Assembly: GCA_004151065.3 (NCBI GenBank)
Contig: NWUY0304147636.1
Coordinates: 1 to 25,464 of the forward strand
Source of the DNA: Larix sibirica
Taxonomy: Eukaryota > Streptophyta > Pinopsida > Pinales > Pinaceae
Reading direction: 5' to 3'
DNA: 25,464 nucleotides
In this document: positions 9,571-18,808 of the stretch, piece by piece
Position numbering within the stretch: the first letter of the stretch is position 1
How the letters are laid out: each line of letters begins with the position of its first letter
The notes under the pieces: model-generated
What the model was told of the DNA's origin: nothing
Database searches by the model: none
Seen by the model: only the letters and a program-made list of their open reading frames with translations
Made by a program: the position numbers and the translations under genes

Positions 9571-10004
9571 AAGTAAGTGAACTTACAATTTGAAAAAGCC
9601 TCACCCCTGAACATATGTAACCTCCCCCCTCGCATCAAAGGACCTTACCTCTCTGGATAAATCCTAAAAAAAGTATATGATAGCATTGCAGTTCAAAAAA
9701 AGTAAATGTGCATTTAGATCTCTATAGACCCTTCGAATTTGGTCCAACATTATAATAAAAAGTGTCAAATAAGAGCATTGATAGCTAGCAAAAGCAGAGG
9801 CCGAAGCCTTAAAATTGACCAGATCAACTCATCATCTGCTTTTTAACCTTACATGACTTGTCCTCAAATTGTATAGAAACTGTTCCCACACCAACATTAA
9901 AACACCTAAAAACCTCTCATTTCTGTTGTCTTCCACTCTTGTCTCCATATAGTGGAACTATCTGGGTCAGCCATCTGATGTAGGAAGAAAAATCCCCTTT
10001 CACA
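9571..10004. other. Gap between gag and LINE relics
   Basis: A few two-frame scraps may extend the gag fragment up to about 9640. 9650-9960 is AT-rich and has no recognisable coding; it might include the far 3' part of the LINE, but no motif supports this. Confidence 0.3.
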
Positions 10005-10733
10005 GAGTATCTAAATCTAAGTTTACTTAGTGAAAAATCCCTTAGGAATAAATGCTGGAAACATCCAGTATAAAATTATGGCTTATAAAACCGATTTAAC
10101 TAAAAGAAGTCTTCCCCTCTTTATAGCCAACGATTGCACCATACAGACAGCCTTTTTCCCGTTTTTCAATTAACCAATCCTAGTCTTTTTTCCCATAGTC
10201 ATTAGGCTTTTATAAAACCCCAGATACTGAAAACCACTTTGCAGCTCAATATTATGGTAGGGGAACATCTGATAAAAAAAGAACTATTTCTTATTCACTT
10301 ACACCCATAAAATAAACAGTAGATTTCCCAACATATATCTTTTTACCTGTAGCTGAGCAGTACAGATCAAGGATCTCCTTAAGTTTTTGGCATCCCTTAT
10401 AGATAGTACCATCACAAAACAAAAGAATGCTATCTACTAAAAAGAAATGAGAAAGGAACAGATTCCTTTCAATAAAGATGCCTTTGAGAGAGCCTGTTCT
10501 CTTGGCTTCAATGAGGGCCCTACTTAACCCTTCAACAGCTATCAGAAATAATACAAAGGGAGAGAAAGTAACCCTGCTTCAGTCCTCTCCCTGGTCTTAA
10601 AAAAATGAGGCAGAGCCATTTTTCAAATAGAAAAGGACACAATATCTAGCTCATCACCCAATTAACAAATTGTACACAGAAACCCCAATGTATCAACATT
10701 GAATCTCAAATAAAGCCAACTCACCATGGACCT
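10005..10733 (-). mobile_element. Non-LTR retrotransposon (LINE) reverse-transcriptase relic
   Basis: Minus-strand reading matches plant LINE reverse transcriptase over several blocks. Near 10733 there is MVSW, the usual block before the active site. GLKQG follows near 10580, then a one-base shift. A 90-codon open run (10563-10294) contains SPFVLFLIAVEGLSRALIEA, GSLKGIFIERN, LVDSILLFCDGT and LKEILDLYCSATGKK. The catalytic FxDD box reads LVDS: one aspartate codon appears to be missing. Past a stop at 10291-10293 come ELQSGFQYLGF, GKKTRIG, RGRLLLVKSVL and WMFPAFIPKG, each close to the family pattern but broken by stops. No endonuclease domain or poly-A tail was found. This is a dead 3' part of a nuclear-type element. 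Confidence 0.92.
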
Positions 10734-11370
10734 CTGCTGGCATAAAACTAGCCAAATGCCCAACAACATTGTCGACAATCAGTTGAGCCAACCTCCATCT
10801 GAATATTGCGGGGAGTGGTGGAGCGTTGCCCGGCCACTCTTCTGTCATTATTACCAACTGCTTTTTAGGAAGAGCCCTATTTGCATTTTTCTTTTACCTA
10901 CTATACCAACCCATCTGCTTCACCCTCTAGATACTGCCTCACCCAACCATCTTGAAAACGTATGAACAACTGAGCAATATATAACGGAACATGTAGTTCA
11001 TAGTGCCCGGAACCGCACTTTATGGTATACCCCCCATATAAATAGTAAGCGAACAGCTTGGTATAAGACTTGTTGGAGCGGTTTTAACCTGCCCATCATT
11101 CCCATACTATGGCCCCCCTGATTCTGGGCCTGAAAGGTCTTATCAGGTCCTGGGTCAACCCAGCCCCATTTATCATTTGGTTCACCGGTACTGCCTCTGC
11201 TGGGAATTCCATCTCTATTCTATTCGATTCTATTCTATCAAGCAAGGGTTGACGAAAGGTTGTTGGTGTTGGTTGCTGTAGGTCCTTAAATGAATCTTTC
11301 CAGCTAAAGGTAATACAACTGGTCAAAGTGCCTACCCCTTCCTTATTTATTTTAAAGCAGTATGTTCTAA
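10734..11370. other. Repeat-derived sequence, no gene
   Basis: Contains cactgcct-like and cacccaac motifs of the dispersed repeats (10920-10955), and a pentamer tract of tattc/gattc at 11215-11239. The minus 97-codon frame at 11096-11389 has no protein character. Confidence 0.35.
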
Positions 11371-11390
11371 GGCAGTTCTGACGATCCAAC
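11371..11390 (-). repeat. Family B core copy, inverted
   Basis: The complement reads gttggatcgtcagaactgcc, differing at one base from 574-593. It sits in a stretch (11.3-11.95 kb) rich in other inverted family pieces. Confidence 0.6.
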
Positions 11391-12028
11391 GACAGGTTGT
11401 TCCTTTCTGTTCTTTCCTGTGCAACCCACTTGCATTAATCCAGTAGGCAGATAAAAGGTAATATTAATGTTGTTCTAAAGTGCCTCCCCTTCCCATGAAA
11501 TCTAATAAGTTAAGGCAGTAGTTCCTAAATAACTAAAAGCAATTATAGACTTAGCTGTCTGTCCAACAGAAAGTCTTCAAGTCTACAAGGGATTTATCGT
11601 CCTGTTAAAAGTGCCTAGAAAGCCCCGTCCGCGTCCAATAACTAAGTTGGATAGGTAGTATAGAGATAGGATGGTTACAGGTTGGTTGTTTGTGATAAGT
11701 AGGTATGAAAGAAAGGTAAAGCAAAGTAGGCAGCCAATAGCAATAGTGCCTACCCCCTCTCAAGTGTTTTCGAAGGCCTGTGAATGCCATGCTGTATCCC
11801 TCCCGTCCAACAGCTAATATATGGGAAGCCCTCCTTCCCTTCCATCCGATCCAATGCTGTAAGTCTAAGTAAGGTAGGCAAGTAAGTCTATATAGTAAGT
11901 GGGTAAATATAAAAGTTAAGGCACTAACATTCAAGCATATCTTAGCAATGCTGGGGCTGTCTTAATTAATTGATCGTATCTGGCTGGCTGGGTGGTTCAG
12001 TAGCTCGTCCCTCCCCCCTTCCCTTGAC
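11391..12028 (-). other. Inverted repeat-family pieces, no gene
   Basis: Several agtgcctaccccctc-type and gttaaggca motifs recur (11328, 11747, 11511, 11915). ctgtccaacagaaagt at 11559-11574 is the exact complement of 22687-22702. A 109-codon minus frame (11934-11605) runs across these repeats and is incidental. Confidence 0.4.
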
Positions 12029-12090
12029 CCATCCGTTCAACCTCTCCATCCGTTCAACCTCTCCATCCGACCAATCCTCCATCAATCCAT
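12029..12090 (+). repeat. 17-bp tandem repeat
   Basis: ccatccgttcaacctct occurs at 12029-12045 and 12046-12062, followed by diverged units beginning ccatccgaccaatcct (12063) and ccatcaatcc. Confidence 0.85.
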
Positions 12091-12220
12091 CAATCCTCCC
12101 ATTGTGCCATAGTGAAGGCAATAAGTTAAGGGGGTAAAGTGATATCCGGTCTAATTCTGTCTATCTTGCTAATATGCAAGTATAGTGAGCATCCATTAAA
12201 CTATAAAGTTGAGTGTAACT

Positions 12221-12396
12221 AGGTGTAACAGGTCTAGTTCTGAAGGTGGATACGTGTTGGGGAATAAGGAGGTTGTGTCATGCCAGCCATCTCCATGCGA
12301 TGCTATTAAGCTCAGGTTGATAGCGATACCTGCCTAAACGCCTCATGAGTTCAAGTAGTATAAGGATAAAAGTATAGTTATGAAGGTGGGTATAAC
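12221..12396 (-). repeat. Family A copies, inverted (about one and a half units)
   Basis: Read on the minus strand, 12396-12221 gives ccaccttcataactatac, then ctacttgaactcatgaggcg, tttaggcaggtatcgctatc and gagcttaatagcatcgcatg. Next come ggctggcatgacacaacctc and atccaccttcagaactagac. This is the unit order of the 21.7-22.6 kb array, in opposite orientation, spanning one whole unit and the start of the next. Confidence 0.65.
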
Positions 12397-12414
12397 ACTA
12401 GCTTAGATCTTGAA

Positions 12415-12828
12415 ACTGCCTTACTTCACTTAGGAACTACTAGCACTTCATAAATCAGATTTGGAGCTACTGCTTTCAACTTCCTCCGGACAGGATGGAA
12501 CGGGATGATCCAACTTCTTACTTTATTAATCCCTTCACTCAATAGGAGCCCACCTGAAGAAGAATAGTAAAAGAAACATTCCTTTCTTCCCGCTACAATC
12601 CCTTCAAACCATGGCGTTCTTGCCTTCCATACCTACTACCCATAGCCCACGGAGGTTAGGTGCGGTGAGGCCGGGACTACTTCTTCAACCGCTGGGACTC
12701 CTCGTGCTCCTGGTATTGCTTCGGGAACTGCTAATTGAAATGCTAGTTCAACTGGTGAGAATGGTGATGGGCCTGGAACTCGGACTAAGACTGGCTTTAG
12801 AACTAGCTCTGCTCATGCTGTTGGATAA
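12415..12828 (+). repeat. Triplet-phased G/T/S/A-rich block, second plus-strand copy
   Basis: One frame runs open from 12646 and reads EAGTTSSTAGTPRAPGIASG up to a TGA at 12745-12747. Straight after that stop the same frame continues NASSTGENGDGPGTRTKTG and FRTSSAHAVG to a TAA at 12826-12828. Upstream (about 12415-12480) short pieces such as LGTTSTS and FGATAF show the same composition. An ATG-initiated 116-codon frame at 12611-12961 covers the same bases in another phase and reads as Leu-rich; it is a shadow of the triplet pattern. The codon usage (GGN, ACT, GCT, TCN) matches the 755-1289 block. Confidence 0.55.
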
Positions 12829-12929
12829 GCTAGAAGGCATATTTCAAAGCGGTCTCAGAAGCCATTTGCGCGCTCTAGAATGCGATTTTACTACCTTAGA
12901 GCATAATCGTAAAGGGTTCATAGTCAAGG

Positions 12930-13000
12930 TTCTGTCTCAGTGCCGTACCCAGCATTCCTAAAGCAAGTGGTTTGTAAGCGATACAATGCTCAAAGTGAAG
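12930..13000 (-). repeat. Family A partial copy, inverted, beside the gypsy relic
   Basis: Minus strand reads tatcgcttacaaaccacttg followed by ctttaggaatgctgggtacg and gcactg, matching the accacttgg, gcgctt and ggtacgg core. It lies about 110 bases beyond the recognisable end of the pol relic. Confidence 0.45.
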
Positions 13001-13111
13001 GTAAGTTGTCCGTCCGATATCTAGAGGGTAGTAGTGAAGAGGCCAAGTGATTGGTAGCAGGCAGGCACTAACCATGAAGGCATATCCTAGAATGCTGTCT
13101 GTCTTAATCCC

Positions 13112-13790
13112 AAAATAGTATCTGGCTGGTTGGACAACATGAACTGCTGCCAACGCCAACTTCTCAATGTGATAATACTTCAATTATGGTCCAGCGAGCC
13201 CCTTGCTAAGATAGTAAATCACATGCTCCTGGCGTGACTCATCCTCCTGAACCAAGACCATACCGATGGTTGATTCAGATGCTGCGATATATATAATAAG
13301 AAGTCCCTACTGCAGTCCGGAGGACTAAGTAGTGGGGCTGACACGAGAGCTTTTTTCAAAGTATCAAAATAACATTGCGCTTGGTCATCCCACAAAAAAG
13401 GAACTCCTAAAAAAAAAGGTGCATAAATCCCTTCGTAATCTCAGCGTAATTAGCAATTAATATATTTAACAATAAGTTCTTTTTTCCCTGAAAGACTCTG
13501 AAGTTTACGGATTGAACGTGGGGGAGGCAACTAAAGTATTTCCTCAACCTTGAAAGGATCTACCATGACCCCGTGCTTGGACACAATTAAACAAGTAATC
13601 TCCGAATAGAGCTGTATAAGTTTGAACCTCATCAAGAGAACAATCAGCTCCAATCATGATGTTTTCGATGATGCCGGGTTTAACTGAGACATTAATTGGC
13701 ATAGTCTTGTAAATGTTTGCCATATTTACTTCCGCATACACATCCTGTGTAGGTACAGGATTCTAGCACCAATCGAAACCTCCAGTTCAG
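13112..13790 (-). mobile_element. Ty3/gypsy retrotransposon pol relic with the reverse-transcriptase core deleted
   Basis: Read on the minus strand this is a decayed plant Ty3/gypsy polyprotein. The first part (13763 to about 13590) has NPVPT, then YAEVNMANIYKTMPI and IIENIMIGADCS, the linker before the reverse transcriptase. After LFGDYLF the sequence jumps to VSKHGVMVDPFKVEEIL (about 13585-13534), which in intact elements lies after the catalytic motifs. The palm region with its YxDD-type motif is therefore absent. Next come PPPRSIRKLQSL, a frameshift near 13460-13490, then NYAEITKGFM, GVPFLWDD and LKKALVSAPLLSPPD. After another frameshift near 13296 come STIGMVLVQEDE, HVIYYLSKGLAGP and IEKLALAAVH, the RNase H-like region. 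In-frame stops occur, for example at 13531-13533. Similarity fades near 13112. Alignment is from memory of the family; the order of several motifs makes it secure. It cannot make an active enzyme. Confidence 0.93.
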
Positions 13791-14570
13791 ATATAATACT
13801 TAACTCCAACCTATACTACCTGGCTTGGAAAGAAAATATGATTGATGATGCATGTATTCCCATGGTCGTTCTGAACTAGTAATTGCCTCAAAAATCGCCT
13901 CGTCTGGAAGGCAAGACTTTGAGCTTCCTGAAAAAGAAATGAGTCATAAATCCGCTTACTAATTAATAAGGGTGCCTTAAATATATGAATAATAGGGCCG
14001 AATCGAGGCATTAATAAATGAAGGGGGAGTCGCCGGACCTAACACTTATTCATCTGAAGAAGTTTGCTTCGGATCCAGATATTTGCAGGTAGAGATTTCG
14101 ATTGCAAGCACTTAATTAAAATATTCCCTCACCTTAATTATTATTTGGGCCTAATTAATAATATACGGGCGCCCATCTATATTCTCATTCTTAATTCCGA
14201 AACACAATAAAGGCCTCTATACAGTAAGTTGCAGGTGAAAGCTTTTATCAAATTGATTTTACTCCAGTAAAGGGGAAAGAGATAGTAACGACTGAACAAG
14301 ACTATATGTTCCGTCTAGTTAATAGTCCCTGTCTATTCCGTTGAGGAAATCGTGCTTGCTCCACCACTGGTAGTTACAGATCTCAACCCTCTTGATTCCG
14401 TATATATATTTGTCCCTTCCCATCCCATAGGGAATTCGTCCCTGCCCTATAATTTGCATACCCTCGTAGATAGATATAAGGCCGTAAGCGATGATATATT
14501 TCTCATTAGGCAATCTTTCAATGAACTCAACCATAAATCCCTTCTATTAGAATATCTCGGTACCTAGAAA
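13791..14570. other. Unrecognised sequence upstream of the pol relic
   Basis: On the minus strand this is where the 5' part of the gypsy element should lie, but no protease or gag motif is recognised. Open frames: minus 14011-13811 (66 codons), and minus 14534-14319 (71 codons; EFIERLPNEKYIIAYGL, GQGRIPYGMGRDKYI), which is protein-like but unidentified and overlaps a plus frame at 14352-14567. Confidence 0.25.
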
Positions 14571-15024
14571 ACATGGATGAAATGCCCGGAAGGAATAATA
14601 GAGGGATAAAGGGGGGGCACTTCAGTTCCTATGAACTCAAAGAAGTTGCAGTCATCATGCTTCCATTATTTATTTAAGAGCAGAATCGCCCCAGCACAGC
14701 TGCCCAACCCAAATAGAGGAAAGATCTTCAGATCCCGAGAGATGTGTTATTGGCGAATGGCTCTTCTATAGAGACGGATAGGTGGGTCAATGTACAGGTG
14801 GGTAACTGTTAGGCCTTCCCTTCAATTAACCGGCTTACTCTTTCCCCAATACCTCCCTTACGTCGCTAATACTATATCTCCTAGGAACAGTTCGGGGAGG
14901 ATAGCCTCACACGGGGAATAAATAGTTGTTATCTCTAGTTCAGAAGGAAGAGTAATTCTCTCTATTTCCCTCCCATAGGTTGTTGGGTGAAGGCAAGAAG
15001 AGGGTAAGGTGGTATCATGCTATT
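14571..15024. other. Gene-less stretch
   Basis: No open frame or RNA recognised. Short motifs such as gataggtgggtcaatgtaca / ggtgggtaac (14778-14807) are locally duplicated. Its right end merges into the inverted family A copies. Confidence 0.35.
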
Positions 15025-15245
15025 CTATGCTATGCTATGCCATGCCGGGTCTATAGCTGTCCCTCCCGAGTGCTTCATAAATCAAGTGGTCTAGGACTAA
15101 TATGTCTAGCTCTGAAGGTGGATAGGTTGGTATGAACATTAAAGTTAAGGCAAGGCAAAAGGGTTAATAATCTGCCGTACCAACAAAAGCATTCATAAAG
15201 CAAGTGTGATAAAAGCATATCTATCCTATCAATGCTGTATCGAAG
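15025..15245 (-). repeat. Family A copies, inverted, with short internal expansions
   Basis: Minus strand from 15130: ctatccaccttcagagctag, then a cctagaccacttgatttatg tract, aagcactcgggagggacagc and tatagacccggcatggcata. A pentamer expansion (ctatg repeated, 15016-15046 on the plus strand) sits inside the tail. A second partial unit (15170-15245) has ctttatgaatgcttttgttg and gtacggcag. Confidence 0.6.
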
Positions 15246-15285
15246 CCCGTGCATCGATCTCTCTCCCTCCATGTGAAGCCCTTCC

Positions 15286-15315
15286 ATCCAATCCAATCCA
15301 ATCCATTCCATTCAA
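15286..15315 (+). repeat. Pentanucleotide repeat (ATCCA)n
   Basis: Four exact ATCCA units (15286-15305) followed by ttcca and ttcaa variants. Confidence 0.85.
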
Positions 15316-15731
15316 TCTGTTGCTGCTGCTTGTAAGGAAGGGTCTTTATAGTGGAACCTCATCTATTTGTTAAGTAAGTGTAACCACAAAGGAAGAAGGT
15401 TCATATAGTGCGTTGGGAACCTCAGACATCCAAAAAGAAGGTCTCATGCCTCTTAAAACACTGGGATCGCTATACCCGCCAATCTTACCCAATTTGTCGA
15501 TCACGACTCACACTTAACTGAAGCGCGTCACCCGGATCGATTCCGTGTCCCGACCGGGGATTTATAGTCCCAGCTTACCTATTTGTTCCGGTTCGGCGGA
15601 GCCCTCGATGGCCTCTCGCTGGTTATACCACTTGAAAGTTGCATTACGGGAGTTTTTCCGAATCCACCAAGTGCAGTCGGCTTGAGATCATTCCAAGGGA
15701 GAATGACCGCATGAGCATTATAAACGATGCA
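15316..15731. other. Low-repeat stretch, possible gene scrap
   Basis: Around 15420-15710 the sequence lacks repeat texture and is relatively GC-rich. The minus strand gives protein-like phrases, such as WYNQREAIEGSAEPEQIGKL and VLRGMRPSFWMSEVPNALYE, separated by stops. I cannot name a source gene. It could be a decayed insert of plastid, nuclear or mitochondrial coding sequence. Confidence 0.25.
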
Positions 15732-16025
15732 CTATCTAGAGTGGAGAACGTGCGAAATTGATTGATCGATGCTGTACGTGGATTCACCCTCACCTACGGC
15801 ATTTACAAAAGCAAGGGCAAAAGCATAACCAGTATATTTAGTATATATAGTACCAGCAAAACCAAAAGTAGAAGCACTAGTAGTAGCAGAGTAAGCTAGA
15901 GCATAGGTTGAAGCATATGAGTCAGTCAATCCATCGGATCCAGTAGTATATATATCAGCAGATACAAAGGCATAGGTTGCGTAGGCATAAGTTGGAACAG
16001 AAGCAAAGCAAGCAAGCAAGAGCAT
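15732..16025 (-). repeat. Ala/Tyr/Thr/Ser-rich triplet-phased block with a 97-codon open frame
   Basis: The minus strand has a 97-codon ATG frame. After a short hydrophobic start (MLLLACFA) it becomes low complexity: SVPTYAYATYAFVSA, TTGSDGLTDSYASTYAL, SATTSASTFGFAGT and YTGYAFALAFVNA. Tyr, Ala, Thr and Ser dominate and the codons follow a GCN/TAT/ACN/TCN pattern. The start could pass for a membrane or signal segment, but no domain is recognised. The same phrase SVPTYA recurs near 18.6 kb on the same strand in a broken frame, so this is best seen as one member of a dispersed sequence family that happens to have stayed open. Translation is not excluded. Confidence 0.5.
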
Positions 16026-16098
16026 TTGGTCGTGTGGGCCCCGGTTCCAGCTGCCTTATCCCGCTTATAAATCTCCTATCTATTAGGCAACTACTCTC

Positions 16099-16142
16099 CA
16101 CTTGCTTAATCACTTGCTTAATCACTTGCTTAATCACTTGCT
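16099..16142 (+). repeat. 12-bp tandem repeat, 3.7 copies
   Basis: cacttgcttaat occurs three times in a row (16099-16134), then cacttgct. On the minus strand this gives the IKQV repeats in a short open frame (16137-15955), which is incidental. Confidence 0.95.
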
Positions 16143-16313
16143 GAAACGACTGATGCTGGGAAAGACATCACTCCTAGCCACGGAGGGAGAGGCAGCAGTT
16201 TAAAAGCAATACGCTTACCTAGCAGTTTCATTCATTGACCGCGTTAACCGAGGAACAAACAGTAAATCAGCCAATTAATCCATCAGTTGACTACCCCTAG
16301 CAGTAGCATTTTA

Positions 16314-16412
16314 CCCAAGACCTGTAAATGATCCCATAGAAGCAAAGGCACTCGTGGTTGCCCGCGTGAAAGCAATAGTAGCATTTGTCCCGTTACCAGG
16401 TGATCCCGTTGA
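16314..16412 (-). repeat. Triplet-phased G/S/T/A-rich fragment
   Basis: Minus-strand frame between a TAG at 16413-16415 and a TAA at 16311-16313 gives STGSPGNGTNATIAFTRATT followed by SAFASMGSFTGLG. Composition and codon type match the neighbouring low-complexity blocks. It continues past the stop as NATARGSQ. It is too short and too broken to be a gene. Confidence 0.5.
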
Positions 16413-16439
16413 CTACTGCATTTTTCCTTTATTGCATGA

Positions 16440-17140
16440 TTTTAGTTTGCTTATTAAGTCAGCTTTAATGGCGTTCTATGCGATTATGGGATTGATCCCG
16501 ATCCAGATATAAATTCAATTTATCCATGCACTAATTTATCTCGCAGAGACACCCGTAGCAAGGGAATAAGCAAATACATATTAGTATAATAATAGTTTGC
16601 TTGTAGATGGAAAAACTAAGCTACAAGTAATAAAACAGCTAAGACGAAAGCTGCTAATAGTATAAAAGGACGCCCATTGCTATAAGAGGTGTGTGATATC
16701 CCGCTGAAACACACAATTATACGGGAGTGCTGCTCCCCCATGTGGTAATAGTCTAGTGGGTTTTTAGGAGGAGTTGTCCCACATTCGAGGGTTCCTTCTT
16801 CGAGAATGATGCTTTATCTATGGGGCCGTTAAAGAGATTTCATTTAATTAGTCTTATTACGCCCAATAGAAAGAGAGGAAGGAGGACCAATCACTGGAAA
16901 CACCAGATTGACTAGATTTTCATTAGATAAAGCATATAGGTTCTTTTCACCTGACCTGATTGAATGAATTTACTTTTATTTGTAGTTTAGCTAGAGCCTA
17001 ATGACCTTGAAGCCCTGCGAGGATTGGATTCTAATCTCGTGTTGGAACTTACGGAGCCTACACAATTAATATGGAAAGCCCCAATAACCCATTAGTGAAA
17101 AAGGAAGAAACAGCTGAATCTACGGGATCAATATTATTTT
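16440..17140 (-). other. Gene-less stretch with weak traces of the triplet-phased family
   Basis: No open frame with protein character was found. On the minus strand short phrases such as VFAYSLATGVSAR (about 16540-16580) suggest a further decayed member of the A/S/T/Y-rich family. A small hairpin, GGGAG at 16723-16727 pairing with CTCCC at 16733-16737, lies in the middle. The remainder looks unique. Confidence 0.3.
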
Positions 17141-17320
17141 ATTCTATTTGAGGAGACCAATAAAACCCATAGGTCATATCTCGATCTTACCTAAGAGCAT
17201 GAGTAATATACGTATTGGGTTATCCATAAGGGCACCCCAGTACTAGCATCTCTCTTTTCTTTATTCTTTTATTTAACATGAGGAGACCGAACCAAGTCTG
17301 TAGGTTATAACTACTCGACC
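17131..17320 (+). repeat. Diverged direct repeat, about 130-bp spacing
   Basis: The 8-mer aggagacc occurs at 17151 and 17281 in similar contexts: T-rich sequence before it, and a related tract after it (aataaaacccataggtcata against gaaccaagtctgtaggttat). The 130-bp offset suggests an old tandem duplication. No coding signal. Confidence 0.4.
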
Positions 17321-17619
17321 TTGCATTTCTTCTTTACAACTGGTCTCAGAGCGGGAAACTTATGGTAAATAAACATAAACTAAAGGTTTACTAACTCGAG
17401 CGTTAGCGATAGGAGCCCTAGCTGCTAATCATAACAGGCAGCTGGAGGAATAAAAAGAAATTAGTTATTTATTTATAACCTCGTTCCCACCTTTTTAGTT
17501 ACCATCCTTCCATTAGTATAGTTACCAACCTTATTCTTACTCTTATGCTCTATAATATAAAGAAAGAGGCTGCTCTCTAAAGAAAGGGGCGCTCTATCCT
17601 TCCTTGAACCCGTGAAACT

Positions 17620-18000
17620 AAGAATAACTGGTAAATTCACGAGTGAGAAGGTGGCATGGGTAGTAGATCCAATAGCAGATCCAGAAACTTACTTTTGTCT
17701 AGTAGTTATTTCTCTACAGCTATAAGGCACTCTATCTTTATCTTTTTCAAATAATGGAGACCTTTTTACCCGGCTATACCTTATTTTATTATAAAGAGTA
17801 CCTCAGTGAAATAGTCTCTGTACCAGGCCAATAGGTTGGTAGACCCAATAGGCAGCATAGTTTGAAATAGGCCTTCATAGAGAGCATAGTTTCTTCTATA
17901 TAGGAATAGTAGCCTCCAGAGTTCCAGGTATAATAAGTGGAACCCCATAAGTTGAAAGAGGTTGAACCATAGGCTTATCAATAGGTTCACACTATGGCAC
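17620..18000 (-). repeat. Decayed triplet-phased S/T/G/P-rich sequence
   Basis: Minus-strand pieces include SGSAIGSTTHATFSLVN (about 17640-17690) and PMVQPLSTYGVPLIIPGT (about 17910-17975), then stops and shifts. The style is that of the blocks on either side. An ATG frame at 17781-17990 (69 codons) runs over it in another phase and is not protein-like. Confidence 0.35.
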
Positions 18001-18276
18001 AGTCATTCGAAGAACTACACCTAATTTGAACTGCAGCTATTCACTTTCTATGCAGAGTTGTAGGTGTAGGTACGGCTGCAATGGCCAGGTCTCCACGAGA
18101 TGTTCGTAAGTGACAAACATGTCTCAATGTCTTTAGGAGTCGTCCCTCTATAATAGCTCAATGTTGTGTATGTGTAGGTTGGATCTCCAATCGTATGCAA
18201 GAGCTAGGTAGGAGGCAGTCAACAGGTGGTTATCCCAACAAGGTACTAAGAAATGAACTCAATAAGCGTCAGTGGT
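18001..18276. other. Unrecognised sequence between low-complexity blocks
   Basis: No gene, RNA or long repeat recognised. The stretch holds scattered short motifs (for example ggtgtaggtacggctgc at 18063-18079) that recall the GGTACGG core of repeat family A, but the match is too short to assign. Confidence 0.25.
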
Positions 18277-18279
18277 CTA

Positions 18280-18700
18280 GTAAGAACTCGTTGATTCACC
18301 AGCATAGGCAGAGGCGTAGGGCACATATGTGTGGACAAAGAAGGCATTATAATAAGCAAGGGTAGCAGAGTAAAAGTCAGGAGTATAACCCGCTACATAG
18401 CGAACATAAGCAGAGGCTACAGTAGCAGATCTTGTAGCCCCAGTTAAAGCAATCCCAGTTTATCCCACATAATAAGTAACAGAGCAAGCTAGAGCAAAGA
18501 CGGAGCCTGCACCAGTCAATGTCAGTGAACCTGTTTACTTACCGTAGGAGGGGACATAGGAAGCTAGATCCACAGCCATCGGTTTCAAAGGCATTGCCCA
18601 CAGAAGAGAAGGCATAGGTTGGGACAGAGACAGTGAAATATTTATAAAAAGACTCAGCAACGGCTAAGGCAGAAGCACCGGCACTTTTCTGAACGCAGAG
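18280..18700 (-). repeat. Ala/Tyr/Ser/Thr-rich triplet-phased block, broken frame
   Basis: On the minus strand, 60 codons stay open between TAA at 18460-18462 and TAG at 18277-18279, with no ATG: TGIALTGATRSATVASAYV, RYVAGYTPDFYSATLAYY and VHTYVPYASAYAGESTSSY. Upstream in the same frame is TGSLTLTGAGSVFALACS. After a frame change, 18690-18560 reads SAGASALAVAESFYKYFTV, then SVPTYAFSSVGNAFETDG. The phrase SVPTYA also occurs in the 15732-16025 block on the same strand. Two or three stops and one frame change show decay. This is the clearest broken member of the family. Confidence 0.55.
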
Positions 18701-18808
18701 AAGGAAGGGGTTTACCTGCAGAGTAGTAAATTGAAGTAGCTAAGGTGAAGGTCTAAGTAGATCTTTTTTATACACGATGATCGTTGATTTTTCAATGTGG
18801 TTTTATAA

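Noticed and set aside
11605-11934. 109-codon minus-strand open frame
   Set aside because: It runs across several inverted copies of the dispersed repeat and has no protein motif.
12611-12961. 116-codon plus-strand open frame
   Set aside because: It is the Leu-rich off-phase reading of the triplet-phased G/S/T/A block; the in-phase frame differs and is broken.
9285-13790. A single Ty3 element spanning gag and pol
   Set aside because: The order of gag and pol is reversed for the shared strand, and a LINE fragment lies between them.
16099-16142. Short repeat peptide (IKQV) in a minus-strand open frame
   Set aside because: It follows directly from the 12-bp tandem repeat, and the rest of the frame has no protein character.
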